Part shown: piece by piece, positions 47,075 through 56,600 of the stretch | Position numbering within the stretch: position 1 is the stretch's first letter | Layout: every line of letters starts with the position of its first letter | Source of the DNA: Fulvivirga lutea | Lineage (GTDB): Bacteria > Bacteroidota > Bacteroidia > Cytophagales > Cyclobacteriaceae | Assembly (NCBI RefSeq): GCF_017068455.1 | Contig: NZ_CP070608.1 | Span: 3,577,488 to 3,641,487, forward strand | DNA length: 64,000 nucleotides | Direction of reading: 5' to 3' | Notes under the pieces: generated by a model | The model's input: the letters and a program-made list of their open reading frames with translations, nothing else | The model's database searches: none | Told to the model about the DNA's origin: nothing | Position numbers and translations under genes: made by a program

Positions 47075-47698
47075 ATGAACAAGTATCGCATTCTTCTCGT
47101 TGACGATCATCAGATTCTTCTTGAGGGTACCAAAAACCTCATTAATCAATCTGAATTGTTTTTAGTGGCTGATACATCCAACTCAGCAGAAAAGGCCAGG
47201 GAACTACTGTTGGCAAATGATTACGACATATTAGTTACAGACTACCAAATGCAAGGCATGGATGGGAGTCAGCTCATTCAAATTGCAAAATCGGTTTTGC
47301 CTGAACTAAAAATTATTGTCTTGAGCATGCATGATGATTCTCACATTGTAAAAGACTTATTAAAAAAGGGTGTTGACGGTTATGTACTAAAGAGCGATAC
47401 ACATGACAGTATTTTGAATGCTTTGGATAAAGTAACAAGCGGTAAGCGTTTTCTGAGTGATGAAATTGCAGAACTTTTAATTCAGAATATTGATGAAGAA
47501 GTAAATAGTGCACTAACGCCAAGAGAAGAAGAAATAGTGCGATTAATTGTAAAGGAATATAGCACGAAGCAAATTGCTGAAATACTTTTTATCAGTGAGC
47601 GAACAGTGGAAACACATCGTAAAAACATACTAAAGAAAACAGGCTGTTCAAACCTTGTTGCCTTAATTAAATACGCATATCAACATCATCTAGCTTAA
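47075..47698 (+). CDS. LuxR/NarL-type response regulator
   Basis: 207 aa from the ATG at 47075. A GTG at 47033 would add 14 residues ahead of the canonical first strand KYRILLVDD, so the ATG is preferred. The receiver domain has Asp10/Asp11 and phosphoacceptor Asp56 (LVTDYQM). The C-terminal GerE-type helix-turn-helix (about 140-205; LTPREEEIVRLIVKEYSTKQIAEILFISERTVETHRKNI) binds DNA. It is the partner of the TPR kinase 115 bases upstream. Two inverted repeats nearby are candidate binding sites, suggesting autoregulation and control of the divergent CHAT cluster. Confidence 0.93.
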   Translation: MNKYRILLVDDHQILLEGTKNLINQSELFLVADTSNSAEKARELLLANDYDILVTDYQMQGMDGSQLIQIAKSVLPELKIIVLSMHDDSHIVKDLLKKGVDGYVLKSDTHDSILNALDKVTSGKRFLSDEIAELLIQNIDEEVNSALTPREEEIVRLIVKEYSTKQIAEILFISERTVETHRKNILKKTGCSNLVALIKYAYQHHLA

Positions 47699-48046
47699 TT
47701 CAGCTAATTCTTCACGAGCTTTTTTGGGCAGGCTTTCTACTATCAATTCGTAGGAATGATCAATTAACTCTAAGAATAACTTATCAGGGACGGTTTCATC
47801 CATTTGCACCGTGTTCCAGTGGGTTTTATTCATATGATAACCTGGAATAATGGCATCATATTGTTCTCTAAGTTGTATAGCTCTCTCTGGATCGCATTTT
47901 AAATTAACCCCAGTAAAAAGGTCAACATCACAGAGAGCAAACATTTTGTTCATCACTTTAAAAACCAATGTATTATTATCGAAAGGAAAGCTTTCTGTAA
48001 CACCCGGTTTCTTGATGCAGTACTCTCTGTAGAATTCGATGTTCAT
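47690..48046 (-). CDS. MmcQ/YjbR family protein
   Basis: 118 aa. The family's markers are CIKKPGVTESFPFDNNTLVFKVMNKMFAL at the start, VNLKCDPERAIQLREQYDAIIPGYHMNKTHWNTV in the middle and a C-terminal helix (DLIVESLPKKAREEL-like). MmcQ/YjbR proteins have a double-wing DNA-binding-like fold, with no firmly known role. It is convergent with the response regulator, with a 9-base overlap. The tandem repeat array lies upstream of it. Confidence 0.9.
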   Translation of the reverse strand: MNIEFYREYCIKKPGVTESFPFDNNTLVFKVMNKMFALCDVDLFTGVNLKCDPERAIQLREQYDAIIPGYHMNKTHWNTVQMDETVPDKLFLELIDHSYELIVESLPKKAREELAELS

Positions 48047-48586
48047 GTAATCCTTTTAGTTAAGTAAGGATAAATGTAGTGCACTTTTCGTTGAATGTAA
48101 AGGGGAATGTTTTTTAAAAGTCCTCCCGAGGGTACGAGGGATTATGCTTAATTATAGTATACGATACTCAATGGAGTTCTGTCTTTCTAACTTAGTAAGA
48201 TGCCTCCTTTGTCGGCATGACATACTATTAGGAATTGGTCATCCCGAGGGTACGAGGGATTTTCCTTTGTTAGTATACGATACTGAATGGAGTACTGTCT
48301 TTCTAACTTAGTAAGATGCCTCCTTTGTCGGCATGACATACTATTAGGGTTTGGTCATCCCGAGGGTACGAGGAATCTTCCTTAATTAATATTCGATACT
48401 GAATGGAGTACTGTCTTTCTAACTTAGTAAGATGCCTCCTTTGTCGGCATGACATACTATTAGGAATTGGTCATCCCGAGGGTACGAGGGATTTTCCTTT
48501 GTTAGAATGCGATTACCAATTTAATTGGTTGTTCTTACTTAGGAAGATGTCTCCTTTGTCGGCATGACATCCTCATTGGGGGTTTG
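48047..48586. other. intergenic region filled by the repeat array
   Basis: 540 bases without a gene. Bases 48047-48119 precede the MmcQ gene on the minus strand and hold no clear promoter consensus; 48120-48568 are the four palindromic units; 48569-48586 are a short A/T- and G-rich tail before the small membrane protein stop. Confidence 0.8.
48120..48568. repeat. tandem array of four palindromic repeat units
   Basis: Four units start at 48120, 48238, 48354 and 48470 (period 116-118) and end at 48221, 48337, 48453 and 48568. Each begins GTC[A/C]TCCCGAGGGTACGAGG and ends CTCCTTTGTCGGCATGAC. The ends are inverted to each other, so each unit can fold into a long hairpin. The 16-base linkers (ATACTATTAGGAATTG with small changes) are almost identical, so the array arose by duplication of unit plus linker. 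Units 2 and 3 are most alike; unit 4 differs in its centre. It fills most of the 540-base gap between the MmcQ gene and the small membrane protein gene. Confidence 0.93.
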
Positions 48587-48793
48587 TTAAAACAAATTTT
48601 TCACAATCAAATAAATAACACCTATCAAAAACATCCCCATCGAAATCTTATTAATAACGTGCATCGATTTGATATTGAAATTGGTGGGTCTGTTTGGATC
48701 TTTCTTTCTAAAGAAATAATTGGCTACTTCTCCCAAAGCGAAATAGTCCTTCAATGTATTTTTATCCTCTGATTTATTTTCTTCTTTTTCCAT
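48587..48793 (-). CDS. small membrane protein (DUF6728-like)
   Basis: 68 aa. A charged N-terminus (MEKEENKSEDKNTL), the motif YFALGEVANYFFRKKDPNRPTNF and one C-terminal membrane segment (about 49-66). The FRKKDP.RP.NFN pattern is one I associate with the Bacteroidota family DUF6728, of unknown function. It starts two bases after the ispG stop, so it is the second gene of the ispG transcript. The repeat array lies immediately beyond its stop codon. Confidence 0.78.
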   Translation of the reverse strand: MEKEENKSEDKNTLKDYFALGEVANYFFRKKDPNRPTNFNIKSMHVINKISMGMFLIGVIYLIVKNLF

Positions 48794-48795
48794 GA

Positions 48796-50790
48796 TTACA
48801 CTTTTTCAGTCTCTTCTAATTCTATCCAATTACCATCTGCTCTGATTATTTCAATGAGCTCATCCACAGCATTTTCTGATGGAACACCTCTTTTTACTAC
48901 CTCTTTGCCCTTGTATAAAGTGATCTTTCCTTTACCCGATCCAACATAGCCATAATCGGCATCAGCCATCTCTCCAGGGCCGTTTACAATACAACCCATA
49001 ATACCAATTTTTACACCTTTCAGGTGATCTGTTCTTTTACGAATCATGGCTGTAGTTTCTTGCAGATCGAATAACGTTCTGCCGCATGATGGACAAGAAA
49101 TATATTCTGTCTTGGTCATTCGCGTGCGTGCGGCTTGTAATATTCCAAAAGCCGTTGAATTATATCTTTTAACTAAGGCAAGTTGCTCATCCTCACCTCT
49201 GTCTTGAGACGACAATGCTGTGCCCAACATCACGCCATCACCAAATCCATCAATCAATAACCCCCCAATATCAGTAGATGCATAAATCTGTAGTTCATCA
49301 TCTTTAATAGTCTCATACGTACGTTTGATAATCACTGGGTTGTTAATACCCCACTTCACCATGTCGAAAAACCCTCTTCTAAGTGCTGCCATTGCATGGT
49401 CATTCTTAGTCTCAAGAATTAAAACAAGAGTAGGATCAATCGATATTTTATTGATGAGTGTTTTGCTCAATTCTAATGAATCAATCAACAGGAAGTTTAT
49501 TGTATCATGCTTCGTTTCAGCAGTTAGATACTCATCTTTCGTAAACAAAGGCAACTTGTTTTTTCTATCGGCATGATTTTGCCAATACGTATAATCTACA
49601 ATTTCCTTTAAGCCGTTGGGAAGCATAAATGAGATAGGCTTGCTACCAGAATAAACGAAATCAGCTCCTGTGTCATTCATTCGCCATTTATCAGGTTCTG
49701 GCAAGTAAAAGTGACCTATAGCTGCCAAATCTTTATATGACTCTATTTTGCAATTTGACAAATCAGCAATAACGCGCGGCACATTACCTCCACCAACATT
49801 GCTCACTTCAATAGAATCTCTTTTATTGTATTCAAAAGGGTTGATCGGGTTCTTTTCTATGGCTGGTATAAAATCATGATTCGCACGATTGGTGTATCTA
49901 TCTACCATCATTTGAGCCACCGGAGCTTCAGCTTCAGGCTCTTCTGTTAATGAAACCCGAACTGTGTCTCCCAAACCATCTTCGAGCAAGGTACCTATGC
50001 CAACAGCACTTTTAATTCTGCCATCTTCTCCATCACCTGCTTCTGTAACACCTAAATGCAATGGGTAAGGCTCAAAACCCTCTTCATCGAGCTTATTAAC
50101 CAATAACCTATAAGCTTGAACCATCACCTGAGTATTGCTCGCCTTCATGGAAAGTACAATGTCATGATAGTCATGATCTGCACATATCCTTAAAAATTCT
50201 AGTGCCGATTCAACCATTCCAAGTGGTGTATCACCATATCGGCTCATTATTCTATCCGAAAGTGAACCATGGTTCGTTCCTATTCGCATAGCAGTGCCAT
50301 GCTCTTTACAGATTTTAACAAGCGGAGTGAATTTCTCTCTGATTCTAGCTAATTCGGCATTATAGCTTTCCTCAGTATATTCTATTTCTTCAAATTTCTT
50401 TTTATCGGCATAATTGCCAGGGTTTACACGCACCTTCTCTACAATTTTTGCTGCAAGCTCGGCTGCATTAGGCGTAAAATGTATATCTGCAATCAATGGA
50501 ACATGGCATCCATGCTTAGCCAGCCCCTTTTTTATTTCAGCTAAATTTTGAGCCTCCTTAATACTTGGGGCGGTGATTCTAACATATTCACAACCTGCTT
50601 CCACCATTCGCAATACCTGTTGAATACTTCCTTCGGTATCCATGGTATCAACGGTGGTCATAGATTGTACACGAATGGGGTTGTTACCACCCAAAGGTAT
50701 TTCACCAATATAAACTTCGCGTGTTTTCCTCCTAGAATAGCTCGTGAGGCTATTACAATAGTTATAATTTGAAATGATTCCCTTACTCAA
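48796..50790 (-). CDS. ispG: (E)-4-hydroxy-3-methylbut-2-enyl-diphosphate synthase, long form
   Basis: 664 aa. It performs the reductive conversion of MEcPP to HMBPP, the penultimate step of the MEP isoprenoid pathway, using a [4Fe-4S] cluster. The N-terminal TIM barrel starts TREVYIGEIPLGGNNPIRVQSM. The C-terminal cluster domain has CPSCGRTLFDLQ and MGCIVNGPGEMADADYG, which supply the cysteines and the catalytic Glu. An insert of about 250 residues between the two (from about 330) is the A* domain of the plant/Bacteroidota/Chlamydia long form. A -7 promoter element lies 22 bases upstream. Confidence 0.97.
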   Translation of the reverse strand: MSKGIISNYNYCNSLTSYSRRKTREVYIGEIPLGGNNPIRVQSMTTVDTMDTEGSIQQVLRMVEAGCEYVRITAPSIKEAQNLAEIKKGLAKHGCHVPLIADIHFTPNAAELAAKIVEKVRVNPGNYADKKKFEEIEYTEESYNAELARIREKFTPLVKICKEHGTAMRIGTNHGSLSDRIMSRYGDTPLGMVESALEFLRICADHDYHDIVLSMKASNTQVMVQAYRLLVNKLDEEGFEPYPLHLGVTEAGDGEDGRIKSAVGIGTLLEDGLGDTVRVSLTEEPEAEAPVAQMMVDRYTNRANHDFIPAIEKNPINPFEYNKRDSIEVSNVGGGNVPRVIADLSNCKIESYKDLAAIGHFYLPEPDKWRMNDTGADFVYSGSKPISFMLPNGLKEIVDYTYWQNHADRKNKLPLFTKDEYLTAETKHDTINFLLIDSLELSKTLINKISIDPTLVLILETKNDHAMAALRRGFFDMVKWGINNPVIIKRTYETIKDDELQIYASTDIGGLLIDGFGDGVMLGTALSSQDRGEDEQLALVKRYNSTAFGILQAARTRMTKTEYISCPSCGRTLFDLQETTAMIRKRTDHLKGVKIGIMGCIVNGPGEMADADYGYVGSGKGKITLYKGKEVVKRGVPSENAVDELIEIIRADGNWIELEETEKV

Positions 50791-50811
50791 TTTTTATGCG
50801 ATTTTACTTTA

Positions 50812-50819
50812 CAAAGATA
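50812..50819 (-). promoter_or_regulatory. -7 element TATCTTTG of ispG
   Basis: On the minus strand TATCTTTG matches TAnnTTTG, 22 bases before the ispG ATG. The nearest upstream TTG gives a 26-base spacer, so no good -33 element is seen. Confidence 0.45.
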
Positions 50820-50853
50820 ACCTATTATTCAGCTGAAAGTTTTCTCAACCTCA

Positions 50854-51558
50854 TTAAATATCTCCTAACTGTGGACGTAACACTAGTTCTTCCACAACCG
50901 TTCGCTCAGACATTGTATAGGCGTTGTAAACAGCGCTGGCTACATCTGAAGCAGGCATAAACCGCTCTTCTGGAATATCTACGCCTTCCCAACTGGCCGA
51001 CATGGTGGCACCCGGCATAATTGATGTAACTCTCACACCAAATTCCTGCATTTCAACTCTCAACACTTTGCTAAAACCAAGTAAAGCAAATTTTGAAATA
51101 CAGTAAGAGCCCCCATTGCTATATGCCATAAATGAGGCTGTGGAGCATATATTAAAAATGTGCCCGTGCTTATTGTTCTTCATAGAAGGCACTATTTTTC
51201 TTGTTAAATGATAGGCACTATAAAGATTTGTATCAATCATTTTCTCCAATATACCTTCCTCCTCTTCATGAATTTGACCTGGAATAAACACACCTGCATT
51301 ATTAATCAACACATCAATTGATGGATATTTCTTAAGAACTTCATCAGCAAACTTCTGAACTTCTTCTTTTTTGCTCATATCCACCTTCGAATACTCGAGT
51401 ACATTCTTGAACCTATCTTCAATTTCTTTCTTCAACTTCTCCAAATCACTCTCCGACCTGCTGCAGGTTACAATATCAAAACCATTTTCAGAAAATGTTT
51501 CAATTAATGCCTTACCAATCCCTTTTGTACCTCCCGTTACTAATGCTATTTTTTTCAT
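50854..51558 (-). CDS. short-chain dehydrogenase/reductase
   Basis: 234 aa classical SDR. TGGTKGIG near residue 8 binds the nucleotide, NNAG (INNAGVF) stabilises the fold, and the catalytic Ser, Tyr and Lys are in NICSTASFMAYSNGGSYCISKFAL. The Arg/Ser after the second strand (TCSRSESDL) suggests NADP(H) use. The substrate is unknown. It lies 35 bases upstream of the ispG promoter element on the same strand. Confidence 0.92.
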   Translation of the reverse strand: MKKIALVTGGTKGIGKALIETFSENGFDIVTCSRSESDLEKLKKEIEDRFKNVLEYSKVDMSKKEEVQKFADEVLKKYPSIDVLINNAGVFIPGQIHEEEEGILEKMIDTNLYSAYHLTRKIVPSMKNNKHGHIFNICSTASFMAYSNGGSYCISKFALLGFSKVLRVEMQEFGVRVTSIMPGATMSASWEGVDIPEERFMPASDVASAVYNAYTMSERTVVEELVLRPQLGDI

Positions 51559-51665
51559 ACTTCTTCTAATAATCTCTCTAAATCAATTTATCAGGAAAAT
51601 CATTTACTGTAATATTGTTATCTTTCCAACAACTGCAGATAAAGTGGTTAAATTAACGGATTTGA

Positions 51666-52394
51666 ATGGAAACACTGGGTAAGTACTTCATATTTTTAGG
51701 GAAGCTTTTCGTTAATACCGAGAATTTTAAAACCTATTTCAAACTCACGATGGATGAGTGTGTTAATATAGGTATCAACTCTATCTTCCTGGTGTCTTTG
51801 GTGTCATTCTTTATGGGCGCTGTAACCACTATTCAAACAGCATATAACCTGATAAGCCCACTTATTCCTAACTATGTTATTTCGCTGGTAGTTAGAGACA
51901 TGACCATTTTGGAATTAGCACCTACCATTATTGGCGTGATTTACGCTGGTAAAGTGGGATCTAGTATGTCGAGCGGCTTAGGTACTATGCGAATTACGGA
52001 ACAGATTGATGCCCTGGAAGTGATGGGGATAAATTCCACCAGCTATCTGGTGCTACCAAAAATTTTAGGTTCACTTATCACATATCCTGTGTTAGTGATT
52101 ATTTCTGGGCTGTTAAATATTGTTGGCGGCTACCTGGCTGGTACACTAAGCGGAGAGATAACTCCATATGAGTATGTTTATGGAATCCGGTATGAATTCA
52201 ATGATTATACTGTCACATTCGCTTTGATTAAATCATTTGTTTTTGCCTTTTTGGTGAGCTCTATTTCGTCTTTCAAAGGCTATTATACTACAGGCGGTGC
52301 GCTTGAGGTTGGTAAGGCAAGTACCTCAGCAGTTACTCAAAGTGTAATTGCTATTCTATTGGCCGATTACTTATTAGCACAACTACTTTTATGA
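51666..52394 (+). CDS. mlaE: MlaE-type ABC transporter permease
   Basis: 242 aa with five to six membrane segments. Family markers are the amphipathic N-terminus, GAVTTIQTAYNL, RDMTILELAPTIIGVIYAGKVGSSMSSGLGTM and EQIDALEVMGINSTSYLVLP. MlaE is the permease of the phospholipid transport system that maintains outer membrane asymmetry. It is followed by its ATPase, overlapping by four bases. No MCE-domain gene (MlaD) follows; the next gene is on the opposite strand, so MlaD must be elsewhere. Confidence 0.94.
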   Translation: METLGKYFIFLGKLFVNTENFKTYFKLTMDECVNIGINSIFLVSLVSFFMGAVTTIQTAYNLISPLIPNYVISLVVRDMTILELAPTIIGVIYAGKVGSSMSSGLGTMRITEQIDALEVMGINSTSYLVLPKILGSLITYPVLVIISGLLNIVGGYLAGTLSGEITPYEYVYGIRYEFNDYTVTFALIKSFVFAFLVSSISSFKGYYTTGGALEVGKASTSAVTQSVIAILLADYLLAQLLL

Positions 52395-53134
52395 TTAGAA
52401 TTGAAAACATAAAGAAGTCATTCAATGGCAAAGAGGTGCTAAAAGGTATAAGTGGCACATTTGAAAAAGGAAAACCAAATTTAATTATAGGTGCCAGTGG
52501 TACGGGAAAAAGTGTATTACTAAAATGCATTGTAGGGCTTATCCAGCCTGATGATGGATTTGTCTATTATGGTACTACCGAATTTTCTTTAGCACCAAGA
52601 AATGATAAGACTGAGATAAGAAGACAAATTGGAATGCTTTTTCAAGGCGGAGCGCTATTTGATTCGAAAACTGTGGAGCAAAATATTATGTTTCCGCTGG
52701 ATATTCTTACGGATATGCCGTTAGACGAAAAATTGGATAGAGTCAATTTTTGCCTGGAGCGAGTAGGACTCACTGGTCAAAACAAAAAGTTGCCTTCAGA
52801 AATAAGCGGTGGTATGCAGAAGCGTGTTGGTATTGCCCGCGCTATTGTTAACAGCTCCAAATACCTTTTTTGTGATGAGCCAAATTCCGGGTTAGATCCC
52901 TTAACATCTATAAAAATAGATGAGCTAATCATGGAAATTACAGAAGAGTATAAAATTACTACGGTAGTGGTAACTCATGATATGAATTCGCTGCTTGGTA
53001 TTGGCGAAAATATTATGTTTTTGCACGAAGGAGAGAAAAAGTGGGAAGGACATAAAGATGATATCATTCACTCAAACGTGAAGGAGTTTGAGGACTTTGT
53101 ATTTGCCAGTAAGGTGATGCGGAAGTTGAAGTAA
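52391..53134 (+). CDS. mlaF: MlaF-type ABC transporter ATP-binding protein
   Basis: 247 aa. Walker A GASGTGKSVLLKC, signature EISGGMQKRVGIARAI, Walker B YLFCDEPNSGLDP and the H-loop VVTHDM are intact. The G-x-G-x-GKSV variant of Walker A and NSGLDP instead of TSGLDP are typical of MlaF relatives. It energises lipid transport between the membranes together with the MlaE permease. The stop codon abuts the stop of the convergent DUF6265-like gene. Confidence 0.94.
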   Translation: MIRIENIKKSFNGKEVLKGISGTFEKGKPNLIIGASGTGKSVLLKCIVGLIQPDDGFVYYGTTEFSLAPRNDKTEIRRQIGMLFQGGALFDSKTVEQNIMFPLDILTDMPLDEKLDRVNFCLERVGLTGQNKKLPSEISGGMQKRVGIARAIVNSSKYLFCDEPNSGLDPLTSIKIDELIMEITEEYKITTVVVTHDMNSLLGIGENIMFLHEGEKKWEGHKDDIIHSNVKEFEDFVFASKVMRKLK

Positions 53135-53584
53135 CTAATTTTTCCTTTTGTAATTAAAGGTTGTTTCGCCATCCTCTAGCTGAACAATAATTTTTAACTC
53201 GCTTTCATTAACAAGTTCCATTTCAAGTCCATCGAAAACAACTTTAACATCACTCATAAAAAGGAATGGAAAGGTGATCATTTCGTTTTTTTCCTCCCAA
53301 CCATTGAAGTCAGAATTAAAGTGCTTCAGTTGTAAACCCACTTTGCTTATTCTACAAAATTCATAGAAAATGATTTTGTCATTTTTAGTATGACGAAACA
53401 TACCTATCATGACACCATCTACAGGGGTAGACCAAGACTCATAGTTCAAGCCGTCCAAGCCCTCTCCTTCCCAACTTCCGACTAGCCAATCTAATTTATT
53501 AGCATCAAATCCAGATGTCGTTTGAGCGTAACCAGCCCAAGTCATCAATAGGTATGTAAAAATCAAAAGCTTTCTCATACCCAA
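53135..53584 (-). CDS. DUF6265-like secreted protein
   Basis: 149 aa; an ATG two codons in (53578) is an equally possible start. The signal peptide ends GYAQ, then LDWLVGSWEGEGLDGLNYESWSTPVDGVMIGMFRHTKNDKIIFYEF matches the DUF6265 pattern (WL.GsWe, W.p...g.m.G..r). The fold is probably a calycin-like barrel. Function unknown. It follows the SprA-like... upstream gene order is separate: its start lies 35 bases before the large outer-membrane gene's stop codon region, on the same strand but downstream of no other gene. Confidence 0.8.
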   Translation of the reverse strand: MGMRKLLIFTYLLMTWAGYAQTTSGFDANKLDWLVGSWEGEGLDGLNYESWSTPVDGVMIGMFRHTKNDKIIFYEFCRISKVGLQLKHFNSDFNGWEEKNEMITFPFLFMSDVKVVFDGLEMELVNESELKIIVQLEDGETTFNYKRKN

Positions 53585-53618
53585 TTAGTCAGATTATTAC
53601 TTCAAAAGGTTGTATTAC

Positions 53619-56600
53619 TTAAAACAAAGCACTCACCTGCACTCTGCCAATATGTATAGGGGCATTATCTTCTGACTTTCGTCCGTTATAAGACAGGTTC
53701 AACTGCAAGCCATTCGTTATTTTTTGCTGCCAATTTACTTGCCAGGTCATGTTTTGGCCGGGTCTCAGAGCTTCCAGCATGTCATAACCCACCGGGCTGT
53801 TTTCTTCACCAGTAAATTCAATTTCCACCCATCTGAATTGCAAACTAATATTACTTCTTATCGCTTTATTATATTTTATTTCACCAATAATTTCATTCAA
53901 GGTGGCCTGCTCAATAGATTCTAAAGACTCCGTGTTTTCCTTTTCAGTGATAGCATATTGTGCACTAAAACGTAATGAGTTAGTTGGCTGCCAGCTTAGC
54001 TGCGGGTTCATTCGATAACTCACAATGTTATAATTTCTTTCAGCAAGAAAATCAGAGTTCACTTCTTTAATAGCTCTCTGAGAGCGTAAATTAATGCTGT
54101 ACTGTCGGGCAATATTAATTCTCGCCCCACTGATTACCTCTTGCAGGTCTCTCTCTTCAAAACCATTTGTGAGCAGTTGTTTATTCTGACTGTTGGAATA
54201 AGTAACATCCAAACCATAAACGGGATGCGTTCGATTATAGAACATAGTACTTCTCAAGGAGTTACGCTCAGCTAGTAGCTCAGCGTCACCAATATCTGTT
54301 GCAAACGCTAACATTCTGGATTCTAAACTTTTATCAGTTGTTTTGGTATCAGTAGACCACGATGTATTATTGGAGAACCTGCTAAAGAAATTTTTTAAGC
54401 CACCTGCATTGCTCCATGATCGCGGAGCCTGGGCGTTTACTCTGAAAATAAACAGATTTTGAAACGCAGAAACAAACTCATTTGTTGGTGTAAAGATCTT
54501 TGCATACTGGCGCTCGTCTGGATTAATGGCTTCAAAAAATTCACTCAAATCCTGAACACCATCCTCATTTAAATCTCGCCAAGTGTGCGCTCCCTGGCCC
54601 AATGGCACTTTAATAAAAACAAACTCCCGCTTTAGCTCCTGGCTATTGGCTATTGAATACGTTAGCTCAGAGCGAATGTGATTATCCAGCCAGTTGGAGA
54701 GCCAGTCAACTCTACCCGATATGGTTTCTTCAGATAATACATCTTCTAAATAGTCAATCTTTCGGTAATTGATTATTGATTTTATGGTCTGATTTTCAAA
54801 ACTCTTTTGTGCAGATAATCTGGTAGTATTGGATGTAGAGAATGCTTTTATCTCTCCTTCAGCTGGTCGGTAATCGTCTCTGTAGCTATGCCTTAAATCG
54901 AAAGTGACTCCGGTTTGTGTGCCATTGGTAATATATGCAGTATGCTCCTCAAAAAACATGGCCGATGAAGAAATGCTATCTTCACTTGTCCTCACAATAT
55001 TTTTATCGGAGGAATAGATGTACCCCGGAATGAATACACCACCAACAAATCCCAAGTCAGCATAAATGCGCTCCCAACTTGCATCAAAAGTTTCTACCTC
55101 ATTGTCCATTTTATAGTAAGAAGATCGCAACCTCACTTTTCCAAAACTCTGATTAGCTCTCACACGATGCTGAAACCCTCTCACCTGCTCGCCCCTGTCT
55201 CTGCGCGATAATGAGTATAGTATTAAGTTATCATCTTTTGAAATTCCTACTTCTGCATTAATAATTTGATCCTGAAACCTTCTTTGATCAGCGTTGGGAT
55301 CAAAACTCCAATCCCTGTCAAACTCAATATATCTAAATCGATCAATAGCATTAAAATTCTTATCATCCTGTTCAAAGTCAAAAGAAGCATTAAGAGTGTA
55401 GCCTGGCAGAAAGCCTATTTCCCTTCCCCTGGTCTGAATTCCCGTTTTGTATGCGATGCCTTTGTTATCACTATCATCGATAGTTGAGTACAAATTCTCG
55501 TCCCTGTCTGAAATAGCTATTTCAGTAAAAACGGATTCATACTCATTAATTTCATATTGCCCGCTGATACTTACCATTTGTCGTTTATTGGGTGCTGGCA
55601 AAATAGCTGTCGGTGAATATTGTCCTTGCCGCACACCATTAATTCTGGGCACAAACTCAAATACCCGTCCGTTGGTTGTTGATGATGTTTGAACATAATC
55701 GCCATTACCCAAGCCTACCTCAGAAAATGACACACGGTAAAAGGCACTATCCGGATTGTTAGAGTACTCGTAAATTTCTAATGGTGAACCATTATTATTA
55801 ATAACCAGCTTTCTATACAAAACACTTTCTGCCGAATAACCCACACTATCGATAGTCTCAAAAACAGCTGCATTTAAACTATCCCCCACTTCGCTCAAAA
55901 ACAGCTTTTCCTCATTGCCTAAATCATAGAGAATGGGTCTGTTAGGGTTATCCCGTTCGCTATATGCATTTACTCCTATGGTTAAACCGCCTATTTTTTG
56001 TTGATGCTTGGCAGTAGTAATTGCCCGGCTATAGTTTTGATCAGAATACTCATAATCTACTCTAACTCTGGAAAACTGCGTGATTAAAACGTTGTTGGTG
56101 AAAGTCAATTCGCCACTATTGTAATCAATCACATAATCATTATCGAAGCCACGCTTTAATTGTATACCATCCAGAAATACTCTTTCTGAATTAGCAAGTA
56201 TCAACAGAAATCGCTCGTTATTAGGCCCTGGAATTCTGTAGGGACCAGCCAACCCTTCTCTCGGCTGAATTTGAACCGAAGCAAACTTACCCTTAGCAAC
56301 AGAAAAGCCCACTTCTGATTCCGCCTCAGAACCGGCAAGGTTGTATTTTACATTTGCCAGCCCCCCTTGAACATTTTTGTAGTACCGCAAAAAATGGGAA
56401 GGACTATTTTTGAAAACAACATCACCTCCGGTTAACGAAAACTTATCATTATAAATCTCAATTAATACATTATCAAAATCTTGAAGCTGCTGTGTGTTGC
56501 CTTCCGGCTGATATGGTACATTTTGGTCTGTAATAGAAGCTCTGATAAACAAATTTTCCGCTAACTCACCATCCATATTTAAGTTCAAGGCCGAATTAAC

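Noticed and set aside
48120-48568. Possible CRISPR array
   Set aside because: The repeated units are about 100 bases and the short linkers are almost identical to each other, so there are no variable spacers, and no cas genes are near.
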